A stretch of 56,708 bases of DNA from CAG-390 sp045543615 (GTDB taxonomy: Bacteria; Bacillota; Clostridia; Oscillospirales; CAG-272): assembly GCA_045543615.1 (NCBI GenBank), contig JAZPXL010000025.1, forward strand, positions 1 to 56,708. The letters are read 5' to 3'. Position 1 is the first letter of the stretch. Every line of letters begins with the position of its first letter. The notes under the pieces are model-generated. The model saw only the letters and a list, made by a program, of their open reading frames with translations. It had not been told where the DNA came from and ran no database searches. Shown piece by piece: positions 40,112 to 48,160 of the stretch. The position numbers and the translations under genes were made by a program.

Positions 40112-40120
40112 CAAAATGAC

Positions 40121-40149
40121 TTGACTTTTTGGCGATAGTACGGGATAAT
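40121..40149 (+). promoter_or_regulatory. promoter of the serine recombinase
   Basis: TTGACT (40121-40126), 17-bp spacer, GATAAT (40144-40149), 37 bases before the TTG start at 40187. The recombinase can thus be transcribed independently of the capsid gene. Confidence 0.7.
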
Positions 40150-40186
40150 ACAGTACCGCTTGAAGGCTGTCGGAAGGAGGTAAAAA

Positions 40187-41839
40187 TTGAATAACAGACA
40201 GCCTACTATCGCCAAGAACGATAGCAAAATTACGGCATTATATTGCCGCCTCTCCCGTGATGATGAACTTCAGGGAGATAGCAACAGTATCATCAACCAA
40301 AAAGCCATTCTGCAGAAATACGCAGATGACAATGGGTTCGGCAACACAATGTTCTTCGTAGATGACGGATACAGTGGCACAAACTTTGACCGCCCTGATT
40401 GGGAGCGCCTTATAGCACTTGCCGAGGATGGAAAAATCGGTACGGTCATCGTTAAGGATATGAGCCGACTCGGTAGAGATTACCTTAAGGTCGGTTACTA
40501 CACCGAGGTATTCTTCCCAGGCTTGGACATACGTTTCATTGCCATTAACAATGGCGTGGACAGTGCCAATCAGCAAGACAGCGATTTTACACCATTCCTC
40601 AACATCATTAACGAATGGTATGCCAAGGACACGAGCAAGAAAATACGCGCCGTATTCAAGGCAAAAGGTCAATCTGGTAAACCTTTGTGTACAAATCCGC
40701 CCTACGGATATGTAAAAGACCCCGAGGACAAAAGTCGATGGATAATCGACCCCGAAGCCGCAGAGATTGTTAGAGAAATCTTCAGCCTCTGTGTTAAGGG
40801 GTACGGTCCCACGCAGATTGCCAAGGAGCTGACACGAAGGCAAATCGAAAATCCCGTGGCGCACGCTCGTAAGCAAGGACTTACACTCCCTGCGAAAACG
40901 CTCGATGATGACCCTTGTGCGTGGCACGACTCCACGGTGGCTCGGCTACTTACTCGTGTGGAGTACTTGGGGCATACGGCAAACTTCAAGACCTACCGCA
41001 AATCCTACAAGAACAAAAAGCAGATGCACAATAACCGCTCCGAGTGGCAGATTTTTGAGAACACCCACGAAGCCATCATCGACCAAGAGACCTTTGACAT
41101 CGTGCAGAAAATTCGTGACGGACGGCGCAGGCTGACTCCTATGGGCGAGATGCCTATCCTTTCGGGAATGCTCTTCTGCGCCGATTGTGGGGCAAAGCTT
41201 TACCAAGTGCGTGGACGCGGATGGGAGCATAACAAAGAATACTTCGTTTGCGCTACATATCGAAAGCAAAAAGGTAAATGTAGTTCCCACCAAATCCGCA
41301 ATGTGGTCATAGAGCAACTTCTGCTTGATGACATCCGCAGAGTCACCTCTTATGCCAGAGAGCACGAAGACGAGTTCGTAAGACTTGTAACGCAAAAATC
41401 CAAACAAGAAACCGAGCGTAATCTTCGTGAAAGTAAGAAGGAGCTTGAGGCAGCCAAGGCGCGTGTTACCAAGCTTGACGGCATTATCCAAAGGCTCTAC
41501 GAGGACAACATCGAAGGCAAGGTTTCCGATGAGCGTTTTGCGAAGCTGACCGCTACCTATGAAGCCGAACAGAGACAATTGGAGTATCGCATTGCGGAAC
41601 TGCAGAGCTTTATGGCAAACGCAAAAAACGAGTCCCTTGGCGTTGATACCTTCCTTTCGATGGTTAGAAGGTATACGGACATCAAGCAACTCGATGCGGA
41701 GCTTATCCGTTTGTTCGTTGAAAAAATCCTCGTCTACAAGGCAGAAAAGGTTGACGGACACAGGGTTCAGCGGATTAAAATCATATACAACGGCATCGGT
41801 GAAATACCGACAACGCCTGTAAACGAGAAAACGGCATAG
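40187..41839 (+). CDS. large serine recombinase (TnpX/Tn4451-type integrase)
   Basis: A 550-residue site-specific recombinase that integrates and excises the element. The start is TTG, six bases after GGAGG. The catalytic domain has YCRLSRDDELQGDSNSIINQK (nucleophile Ser at ~23), DDGYSGTNFDRPDWERL and VKDMSRLGRDYLKVGYYTE (Arg residues). The recombinase domain is PPYGYVKDPEDKSRWIIDPEAAEIVREIFSL. The zinc beta-ribbon FCADCGAKLYQVRG...FVCATYRKQKGKCSSH binds zinc, and the coiled coil runs ~400-480. The C-terminus (TDIKQLDAELIRLFVEKILVY) is typical of Clostridia members. It sits at the right end, 57 bases from the element boundary, as expected for an integrase. Confidence 0.95.
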   Translation: MNNRQPTIAKNDSKITALYCRLSRDDELQGDSNSIINQKAILQKYADDNGFGNTMFFVDDGYSGTNFDRPDWERLIALAEDGKIGTVIVKDMSRLGRDYLKVGYYTEVFFPGLDIRFIAINNGVDSANQQDSDFTPFLNIINEWYAKDTSKKIRAVFKAKGQSGKPLCTNPPYGYVKDPEDKSRWIIDPEAAEIVREIFSLCVKGYGPTQIAKELTRRQIENPVAHARKQGLTLPAKTLDDDPCAWHDSTVARLLTRVEYLGHTANFKTYRKSYKNKKQMHNNRSEWQIFENTHEAIIDQETFDIVQKIRDGRRRLTPMGEMPILSGMLFCADCGAKLYQVRGRGWEHNKEYFVCATYRKQKGKCSSHQIRNVVIEQLLLDDIRRVTSYAREHEDEFVRLVTQKSKQETERNLRESKKELEAAKARVTKLDGIIQRLYEDNIEGKVSDERFAKLTATYEAEQRQLEYRIAELQSFMANAKNESLGVDTFLSMVRRYTDIKQLDAELIRLFVEKILVYKAEKVDGHRVQRIKIIYNGIGEIPTTPVNEKTA

Positions 41840-41864
41840 CCGAATTAACGACTATGCCATTTTC
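41833..41864 (+). terminator. terminator of the recombinase gene
   Basis: GGCATAG (41833-41839, including the stop codon) pairs with CTATGCC (41852-41858), followed by ATTTTCCC. The stem is short (7 bp). Confidence 0.55.
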
Positions 41865-41875
41865 CCAGGGATTAA

Positions 41876-41915
41876 AAATCCCTAATTTGCACCCACAAAA
41901 CTGTCGGTTTTTCTT
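41876..41915 (+). other. attR: element right end, core and right half of split terminator
   Basis: 41876-41893 is the inverted counterpart of 29182-29199 (16 of 18 match). The AAAA core is at 41897-41900, and 41901-41915 (CTGTCGGTTTTTCTT) is the exact complement of 29160-29174. It lies one base from the stop codon of the convergent cytidine deaminase gene. Confidence 0.82.
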
Positions 41916-41916
41916 T

Positions 41917-42348
41917 TTATTCCGTCCAATGCTCAAGCTCCTCTGCCCCATAGGCTCGTGTCCAATGGTAGGGCTGAAGAACGGATAGAGGCACAAACTT
42001 AAGTCTTTCCTCACAGGTAACAGCAACGAGCACGTCCTCGCCCCAGAAGCGCAGCCTCTCCTGGCAAATGCCGCAGGGCGAGAGAACCTTGAACTCGGAG
42101 TTTTCATCATCACGGACAAGGCACAGACAATGCGTTACCCTCTCGCCGTACTTGTGTGCCTCAAGCATAGCTCCAAGCTCAATACAAACAACGGCAGAGG
42201 CGTTGGCTGTGTCGATAGAAACGCTCGTATAGAAGTTTCCCGCAGAGGTGTGGACAACCCCTGCCCCTCCCCAACCGTGTGGGTATCTTTTCTCAATAAG
42301 CTCGACGGCACGAGCATACATCTCGTTTTCAATCTCGCTGTTATTCAT
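41917..42348 (-). CDS. cytidine/blasticidin deaminase-like protein
   Basis: A 143-residue zinc deaminase of the cytidine deaminase superfamily, most like the cytidine/blasticidin S deaminase-type. ATG at 42348 follows GGAGGT. The zinc site is visible as VVCIELGAMLEA (Cys-x-Glu, ~residues 49-60) and LSPCGICQERL (~residues 89-99), giving the three cysteines and catalytic glutamate. The substrate-side motif is AGNFYTSVSIDT. It should deaminate a cytosine-type nucleoside, though these short divergent forms have uncertain substrates. It lies 57 bases after the topoisomerase gene in the same direction. Its original terminator was split by the mobile element. Confidence 0.8.
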   Translation of the reverse strand: MNNSEIENEMYARAVELIEKRYPHGWGGAGVVHTSAGNFYTSVSIDTANASAVVCIELGAMLEAHKYGERVTHCLCLVRDDENSEFKVLSPCGICQERLRFWGEDVLVAVTCEERLKFVPLSVLQPYHWTRAYGAEELEHWTE

Positions 42349-42405
42349 TAATACCTCCGTGTGCATTACGCACAGCTCTTGTTCTTTTGCGCCAAAGCGC
42401 AAACG

Positions 42406-44568
42406 TCAAACGTCAATATCCTTCATATATCTGTGGGCATTTTCGGCAATAAACGCCTTTCTGCCCGAAAGATTGTTGCCAAGCAGAATATCGAAGATCT
42501 CCTCAGTAGCCGCTGCATCCGAGGGCTTAACTGCTATAAGCCTTCTCGTCGCAGGTGCCATGGTGGTCAGCGACATCATCTTTGCATCGTTCTCGCCAAG
42601 ACCCTTAGATCGCTGGAGCGTGTATCTCGTGTCGCCAAGCTTCTTGAGAATTGCCGCCTTCTCCACCTCGTCAAAGGCAAAGAATGTGTCCTTTGCAGTG
42701 GTTATCTCATAAAGAGGCGTCTCTGCGATAAATACCTTGCCCTTCTCAATAAGTGTCGGCAATAGTCTGTAAAACATTGTAAGCAGAAGCGTGCGGATCT
42801 GAAAACCGTCCTCGTCAGCATCCGTACAGATTATGATCTTCGACCAACGCAGAGCAGAAAAGTCAAACTCGCTCATATCGGCGTGTCGCCTCGTCTTTGT
42901 GTCAAGCTCAACGCCACATCCGATTACACGGAGCAGGTCAACTATAATTTCGTTGTCAAATATCTGCTTGTAATCGCTCTTCATACAGTTGAGCGTCTTA
43001 CCTCTTACAGGGATAATTGCCTGGAACTCTGCGTTTCTCGCAAGCTTACACGAGGTCAAAGCAGAGTCTCCCTCAACTATATAAAGCTCACGAAGCGTAG
43101 GATCTTTTGAACGGCAGCCTACAAATTTCTCAACACGGTAGGAAACGTCCATTGTGGACGAGAGCTTCTTTTTGATGTCAATGCGACTCTTCTCTGCGCT
43201 CTCACGGGTTCTCTTGTTGAGAAGGATCTGCGCCGCGATCTTTTCAGCCTCGGCAGGATGCTCAACAAAATAAATGTCAAGCCTCTTCTTAAGCTCTTCA
43301 GTCATCGAGTCGGCAATAAACGAGTTGGTTATCGCCTTCTTGGTCTGGTTTTCGTATGACGCAACAGTCGAGTGGCTGGAGATAACAAGCACAAGGCTGT
43401 CAGCTACATCGTTGAATGTAATCTTCTTGACCTCGGTTTTGTTGAACTTGTTTGAGTTGCGCAGATATTTTTCAATTGAATAAACAAACGCAGCACGAAC
43501 TGCCTTATCAGGCGAGCCGCCGTGTTCAAGATAGCTTGAGTTGTGGTAATATTCCTGCACGGAGGCGGTCTTCGAGAAGCAGAACACATACTCTGCCTCA
43601 AGAGGATATTCCTCACGGTCACCACGGTCACAGCCGACAGTCTTCGATCTCCAGAGCACAGGCTCGGTTATAGAATCCCCACCACAAAGCTCGCAGAGAT
43701 ACTCACGAAGTCCGTCTTCTGCTGAATAGTGATATTCGTGCTCCTCAAAGCTACCGTCCTCAAGCTCATAGGAAAGCGAGAACTTCACGCCATAATTGAT
43801 GGCAGCCTGACGGCGCAGAATATCGGTGTAGTATTCCTTTTCAATGTCAATATCGGTAAACACCTCAAGGTCAGGAAGCCAATGAATTACCGTTCCTGTC
43901 CGTCTCTCAGATGGAGAGAGCTCACGGCGCATAAGCTCTGAGGTAGGATTACCCTTCTCAAAGCTGATGTAGTTTACATACTTTCCGTCAAAAGACTTGA
44001 CGTGCATAAATCTCGATGCGCACTGTGTAGCACAAGCACCAAGGCCGTTAGTGCCAAGCGAACATTTGTATGCCGCCTCGCTTGTATTATTGTCCATCTT
44101 GCCACCTGCAAACAGCTCGCAGAAGACAAGCTCCCAGTTAAATCTCTGCTCCTTCTCGTTAAAGCCGAGGGGTACTCCTCGTCCGAAATCCTCAACCACC
44201 ATAGAGTGATCTCTGTATACGGTTACACGGATCTCCTTGCCGTGTCCGGCGTTTGCCTCGTCAATGGAGTTTGCAAGTATTTCAAAAAATCCCTGCTTAC
44301 AGCCCTCAATATTATCAGCACCGAAAATTACGCTCGGACGCTTACGAACACGGTCAGGGCCTTTGAGCAGAACTATGCTATCGTTACCGTACGCACCTGA
44401 GTCGGCTGTGGGCACAGGCGCAACAACTACCTCACCCTCAACCACAGGCTTCTTTCTTCCACTCCCCGCAGCACTGGGCTTCTTTGTGCCCGTCGCGCTC
44501 TTCTTTGCAGGAGTGCTTTTTTTGGTAGTGGTGGTAGTTTTTTTAGTCTCTGTTTTCTTTTGGGGCAT
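42406..44568 (-). CDS. type II topoisomerase B subunit (ParE/GyrB-like, divergent)
   Basis: A 720-residue ATPase subunit. ATG at 44568 (MPQKKTETKK) follows GGAGGT by seven bases. Residues 1-~55 are a Lys/Thr/Ala/Pro-rich basic tail absent from standard GyrB. The GHKL ATPase follows: EILANSIDEANAGHG, VEDFGRGVPLG and GTNGLGACATQCAS, the last replacing the usual GLHGVGxxxVNALS. The transducer follows, then TOPRIM: IVEGDSALTSCKLARN and CTDADEDGFQIRTLLLTMFYRLLP, with the catalytic Glu and DxDxD kept but flanking residues altered. The partner A subunit is not adjacent. It resembles second gyrB-like genes of Clostridia; ParE is a provisional name. Confidence 0.82.
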   Translation of the reverse strand: MPQKKTETKKTTTTTKKSTPAKKSATGTKKPSAAGSGRKKPVVEGEVVVAPVPTADSGAYGNDSIVLLKGPDRVRKRPSVIFGADNIEGCKQGFFEILANSIDEANAGHGKEIRVTVYRDHSMVVEDFGRGVPLGFNEKEQRFNWELVFCELFAGGKMDNNTSEAAYKCSLGTNGLGACATQCASRFMHVKSFDGKYVNYISFEKGNPTSELMRRELSPSERRTGTVIHWLPDLEVFTDIDIEKEYYTDILRRQAAINYGVKFSLSYELEDGSFEEHEYHYSAEDGLREYLCELCGGDSITEPVLWRSKTVGCDRGDREEYPLEAEYVFCFSKTASVQEYYHNSSYLEHGGSPDKAVRAAFVYSIEKYLRNSNKFNKTEVKKITFNDVADSLVLVISSHSTVASYENQTKKAITNSFIADSMTEELKKRLDIYFVEHPAEAEKIAAQILLNKRTRESAEKSRIDIKKKLSSTMDVSYRVEKFVGCRSKDPTLRELYIVEGDSALTSCKLARNAEFQAIIPVRGKTLNCMKSDYKQIFDNEIIVDLLRVIGCGVELDTKTRRHADMSEFDFSALRWSKIIICTDADEDGFQIRTLLLTMFYRLLPTLIEKGKVFIAETPLYEITTAKDTFFAFDEVEKAAILKKLGDTRYTLQRSKGLGENDAKMMSLTTMAPATRRLIAVKPSDAAATEEIFDILLGNNLSGRKAFIAENAHRYMKDIDV

Positions 44569-44612
44569 TAAAATTACCTCCATTCGTTCTTTCTGTTTTT
44601 TCTAACAGTTAT

Positions 44613-44641
44613 ATTATACACTATATTTTCCAAATTTGCAA
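44613..44641 (-). promoter_or_regulatory. promoter of the topoisomerase gene
   Basis: On the minus strand TTGCAA (44636-44641), a 17-bp spacer and a perfect TATAAT (44613-44618), 45 bases before the ATG. The rest of the 461-base gap to 45030 is very AT-rich and otherwise holds only the divergent promoter at 44875 and a leader with short inverted repeats. Confidence 0.7.
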
Positions 44642-44874
44642 TACCCAATTTCGAGCCTTATTAGTTTTTTATCTATTGTTTTTTCTTCATCATTGTCTAA
44701 TTTAGATTTACTTTGAACAATAATACTTTATTTGTTTGTTATATAATTTCGCCTTTTCAATCTTTTTTTAGATCTGTTTTGTCAGTTTGCGTTTTTCCTG
44801 TATTCACTTTTGGCAAAACAGCAACCACAACAAAAAAATACTAAAAAGCCATTTTCTTTTCGACATATTTAACA

Positions 44875-44903
44875 TTGACAACCATCCTCGTTTGGTGTAA
44901 AAT
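44875..44903 (+). promoter_or_regulatory. promoter of the HPr-like gene
   Basis: Consensus TTGACA (44875-44880), 17-bp spacer, TAAAAT (44898-44903). The untranslated leader to the ATG at 45030 is about 120 bases long and contains GATCA/TGATC and GATAGG/CCTATC inverted repeats. Confidence 0.8.
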
Positions 44904-45029
44904 AATGTTGATAGGCAAAAAGATTGACGCTTTGAGAACGCAAGATCAGGCACGATTTTTTCACCTTTTGATCACCTATCATTATCATTATCATTCATTT
45001 TTGAACACTTTATTTTGGAGGTATAAAAT

Positions 45030-45272
45030 ATGGAAACAAGCAAAACAACCGTCAAGGTACATTTCGTCACTATCGCAGATCTTTACAATTTCGTCTCCAT
45101 TGCAGGCAAGTACCCCTTTGACATCGTGCTCAAATCAGGCCATTACAGCGTCGACGGCAAGTCCATTATGGGTATGTACTGCCTTGACCTTATGAGCGAG
45201 ATCGAGCTTACAGCGCACACGGATAGTGGGGACAATTTCTTTACTGATATTGCACCCTATATTGTAAAATAA
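45030..45272 (+). CDS. HPr-like protein lacking the phospho-histidine (Crh-like)
   Basis: An 80-residue protein with the HPr fold: VKVHFVTIADLYNFVSIAGKYPFDIVLKSGHYSVDGKSIMGMYCLDLMSEIELTAHTD. The KSIMG segment (residues ~44-48) is the conserved HPr region with the regulatory Ser46 equivalent. The active-site HARP segment is replaced by TIADLYN, so histidine phosphotransfer from Enzyme I is not possible. This combination (Ser46 kept, His15 lost) is that of Bacillus Crh, a CcpA cofactor. GGAGGT precedes the ATG, and the unit has its own promoter and terminator. Regulation of carbon use is inferred by analogy. Confidence 0.8.
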   Translation: METSKTTVKVHFVTIADLYNFVSIAGKYPFDIVLKSGHYSVDGKSIMGMYCLDLMSEIELTAHTDSGDNFFTDIAPYIVK

Positions 45273-45285
45273 GCGATAACGTCCT

Positions 45286-45318
45286 GTCCGACGGCACACG
45301 CCGTCGGACTTCTTTTTT
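45286..45318 (+). terminator. terminator of the HPr-like gene
   Basis: Perfect 10-bp stem GTCCGACGGC / GCCGTCGGAC with an ACAC loop (45286-45309), then TTCTTTTTTG. Confidence 0.96.
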
Positions 45319-45349
45319 GCTCACTTGCAATTATTTTTCGTCCCGGTAC

Positions 45350-45378
45350 TTGAAATATTTGTCTACTTATGGTATCAT
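45350..45378 (+). promoter_or_regulatory. promoter of the degenerate MBOAT/DHHW pair
   Basis: TTGAAA (45350-45355), 17-bp spacer, TATCAT (45373-45378), 48 bases before the ATG at 45427. Confidence 0.7.
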
Positions 45379-45426
45379 ATTATTATATATATTAAATTGC
45401 TTTGCAGCAGAAAGGAGACACGGAGA

Positions 45427-46872
45427 ATGCTTTTTACATCGCCCACCTTTTTGCTGCTATTTTTGCCCGTAATGCTTGGGATATATGCGCTGACGCCTGC
45501 TCGTTTTCGCATATATGCTATATGTATATTCAATGTTGCGTTTTATGCAATAGCTAATATTTATCATCCTGCGTCCGTAGTTTTTCTTCTTCTCTGTGCG
45601 ATCTTTGCATATTGTGCCTCCTTTGCCGTTTTCAGCGTAAAGAGACGCTCCGTGCTGATTTTTGCGATAGCTGTGCTTCTCGGAGCACTCGTAGTCTTGC
45701 GTTATCTTGGCGTTCAGGCTGAGGAAACTGCTGCAAGAACATATCTTCCCTTTGGCGCATCCTTCTATCTGCTTGCCGCAATATCCTGTGTAATTGACAC
45801 ACGCAGGGATGACGTGAAAATGCCACGCACATTTATTGAGGTTCTCGCTTACGTAACATTTTTCCCTGTTATGATAGTCGGCCCTTGCCTCAGATTTAAG
45901 GACTTTGTTCGCCTGACAGAGCCACAAAATCTCAAGCTTACAGCATCGGGCGTGGGCTTTGGAATCATTCTTTTTGCTCAGGGCTTTATCAAGCGTGTGG
46001 CTATTGCAGCTATTATTGATGAAACATATGATGCGCTTGTTGACCGTCTGCTTTCCTACGGAGACGAGCCAATCGGTCTTAATCTCGCATTTATTCTCAT
46101 TCTTCTTCTTCTCGTTGGGGCTTATTATTCGTTCTCAGGCTTCTCGGATATGGGACGTGGAATTTCGGCAATGCTCGGAATTAAGCTTGACGCCGATTTC
46201 GGCTCGTGCCTGACGGTCAGCTCTCCTATCAGGTATTCGCAGAATTTCCTGTGCAGTCTTACGGTCTGGATTGAGGACTATGTTTCAGGTCCTTTTATGA
46301 GATTTCTCAGCTCACGCAAAAAGCTTTGCCTGCCCAAGAAGCTCTGTCGTGCGATTTCCGGTGCGCTTGGCGCACTTGCGCTTCTCTTGTGGTTCAAGAT
46401 GGGACTCAGAACTCTGCCCGCCCTTCTCATCGTGCTTCTCCCGGCTCTGCTTGACAGCTTCTTCGGACTGACACAAAAGCTTGAAAAAAATCTGTGGACA
46501 AGACTTCTTGGTGTGCTCTATACTCTTCCATTTGTCTCGCTTTTCTGGATTCTTGTGCGCACCCGTGACCTCTCAACAATTATCGGTATGGTACAGAGAC
46601 TTACGCTTTACACAGAGCTTCAGTCCTACACAATGAGCCTGACGCTCAACAACCTTGAGTTCCCTCTCGTAGCAATTCTTATACTGATAATTCAGCTTCC
46701 TCAAATAGTCGGCTCACTCTCACGCAAGAAGCCCTCGCTCTTTTTGCGATATGAGTCTTTGCGTTGGATCTACCTTACAATTATACTTGGACTCTTTGTG
46801 GTCAGTATTTTCTACTTCTTGCCACAATATCCTGAGCTTGCAACCGTACCGTTCCACGATATAATTTTCTAA
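45427..46872 (+). CDS. MBOAT-fold membrane protein lacking catalytic residues
   Basis: A 481-residue multi-pass protein clearly related to the two MBOATs upstream: MLFTSPTFLLLFLPVMLGIYALTP, LPFGASFYLLAAISCVIDTRRDD, FFPVMIVGPCLRFKDFV, GFIKRVAIAAIIDE, FSGFSDMGRGISAMLGIKLDADFG. The two functional signatures are gone. Where relatives have FWRRWHISLGSWFREYVYIPL it has SQNFLCSLTVWIEDYVSGPF, and the GLWHG segment is replaced by LALLLWFKMGLRTLP, with no histidine there. The frame is intact and the gene has its own promoter and AAAGGAG. It is followed 36 bases later by a DHHW-like gene that has also lost its catalytic residues. It may act as a scaffold, a regulator or a lipid/polymer handler. Confidence 0.82.
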   Translation: MLFTSPTFLLLFLPVMLGIYALTPARFRIYAICIFNVAFYAIANIYHPASVVFLLLCAIFAYCASFAVFSVKRRSVLIFAIAVLLGALVVLRYLGVQAEETAARTYLPFGASFYLLAAISCVIDTRRDDVKMPRTFIEVLAYVTFFPVMIVGPCLRFKDFVRLTEPQNLKLTASGVGFGIILFAQGFIKRVAIAAIIDETYDALVDRLLSYGDEPIGLNLAFILILLLLVGAYYSFSGFSDMGRGISAMLGIKLDADFGSCLTVSSPIRYSQNFLCSLTVWIEDYVSGPFMRFLSSRKKLCLPKKLCRAISGALGALALLLWFKMGLRTLPALLIVLLPALLDSFFGLTQKLEKNLWTRLLGVLYTLPFVSLFWILVRTRDLSTIIGMVQRLTLYTELQSYTMSLTLNNLEFPLVAILILIIQLPQIVGSLSRKKPSLFLRYESLRWIYLTIILGLFVVSIFYFLPQYPELATVPFHDIIF

Positions 46873-46908
46873 ATTTTTCTCTAAAAAAACAAACAGAAAG
46901 GAGCAGTT

Positions 46909-48153
46909 ATGAAGAGCTTTGTGATTCCTGACGATACTGTGCTTGACAGAAGCAGCACGAATACTCAAACAAATATACCCGAAGAACACCGAGCTGAAGC
47001 GTTCTTCACCAACACCCCCTCGTCAAGACGAATGGGCGTTGTCACGATAGTTATCTTCATAGGCATCCTTCTGTCATTTGCCATCAATTTCTCACTCTCC
47101 ACCCTCCTCGGATCAGGCGAGCTTTGCGACGAGTATTTTGATGGCAAGACGCACGATGATATTGTTTTTCCCGCATTTTGCGATCAACTCTTTTTGTCAC
47201 AAAGCCAGAGAGATCTCATAGTCTCCTATGACTATCTGATATTCAATAAGCTCAGCACAAGCGATGTTATGCTCGGTCACGATGAGTTCCTCTTCCCCGT
47301 TGAAGAGGAAGACACGAGATACAACTACATCGCTGACTATATCGGTGACTATGACCCAAGCGTATACGAGCTTGAAGCGTACACTACGGCAATAAAAAAG
47401 ATAACGGATGCGTACGATGATCTTGGCAAGGACTGCTATTTTGTTATCATCCCCAACTCGCAGACAGTTTACAGTGACAAAATGCCCGACTTTTTCGGTG
47501 ACATAAGCGAGAACACAAGGCTTTCTGTGCTCTCTTCATATATGTCAAAGAAGAATATCAATAACTATCTCGACCTGACCGATGCGCTCAAAAATGCAAA
47601 GCAGTACGGCGAGCTTTACAATAACACAGAAAACTCGCTCAACGCCCGTGGCGCATATTTTGCGTATATGGCAACTCTTGAGCTATTCCCCGAAAGCGTG
47701 CAAAGCAAGCTGACACCTCTTGAGCTTCTCCACGGCGAGCTTGTTTCCTACTCAACCGAGGGCAAACAGCTTGCAAAGACAGCAAATCTCTCAAAGGTCA
47801 TCAAAAACCGTAGCGTTGCTCTCTCTTCGGACTTCCCTCAGATGTACACTATCCTTGAAAGACGAGAGCTTGTTGAAATGGCATTTGCAAAGCTCGATTA
47901 CAGAGACGTGCTACCGTCAAGACCTATCGTGCAGTTCCAATTCAGCACAGAGTGGGACAGAATCATTATGATAGACTACTACTCAAACACCTTTGGCACA
48001 ACGGCATACACAACCACGCTTTCATTCAATCAGAAAGTGCTTGATGCAACCTCCGCATCCCACATCGTGTTCTTCATTCACGAATATGAGCTCCATCTAC
48101 TGAGAGACTCCTCCCTCCTTCCACAGATTATGGATAATGAAAATGTAGAATAA
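46909..48153 (+). CDS. DHHW/AlgX-like exported protein lacking the DHH motif
   Basis: A 414-residue type II membrane protein. A cytosolic tail of ~42 residues precedes a transmembrane helix (VVTIVIFIGILLSFAINFSL, ~residues 45-65) and an exported domain. The family outline is retained: AIKKITDAYDDLGKDCYFVIIPNSQTVYSDKMPDFFG, then LYNNTENSLNARGAYFAYMATLEL, which aligns with YYNTDHHTTTRGSYLAYLEY of the protein at 14567-15709. The catalytic DHH is replaced by ENS, and the KDSY serine motif is replaced by MIDYYSNTFG. It is thus probably not an acyltransferase. The loss matches that in the adjacent MBOAT. AAAGGAG precedes the ATG; a strong terminator follows. Confidence 0.75.
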   Translation: MKSFVIPDDTVLDRSSTNTQTNIPEEHRAEAFFTNTPSSRRMGVVTIVIFIGILLSFAINFSLSTLLGSGELCDEYFDGKTHDDIVFPAFCDQLFLSQSQRDLIVSYDYLIFNKLSTSDVMLGHDEFLFPVEEEDTRYNYIADYIGDYDPSVYELEAYTTAIKKITDAYDDLGKDCYFVIIPNSQTVYSDKMPDFFGDISENTRLSVLSSYMSKKNINNYLDLTDALKNAKQYGELYNNTENSLNARGAYFAYMATLELFPESVQSKLTPLELLHGELVSYSTEGKQLAKTANLSKVIKNRSVALSSDFPQMYTILERRELVEMAFAKLDYRDVLPSRPIVQFQFSTEWDRIIMIDYYSNTFGTTAYTTTLSFNQKVLDATSASHIVFFIHEYELHLLRDSSLLPQIMDNENVE

Positions 48154-48160
48154 AGCATAA

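Larger units (their letters stand above)
29179..41896. mobile_element. 12.7-kb serine-recombinase integrative element with RecQ-type cargo and lone capsid gene
   Basis: Boundaries are set by the split terminator halves and AAAA core outside and the 18-bp imperfect inverted repeats inside. Leftward genes: XRE regulator, duplicated-domain protein, exonuclease-RecQ-UvrD fusion, DUF6809. Rightward genes: PrimPol-SF3 helicase, HK97 capsid protein, TnpW-like protein, large serine recombinase. A degenerate repeat array separates the arms. There is no portal, terminase, protease, tail, relaxase or conjugation gene, so transfer would need a helper. Insertion lies between convergent genes and replaces the lost terminator with one at each element end (29250-29295, 41833-41864). 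Confidence 0.85.
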
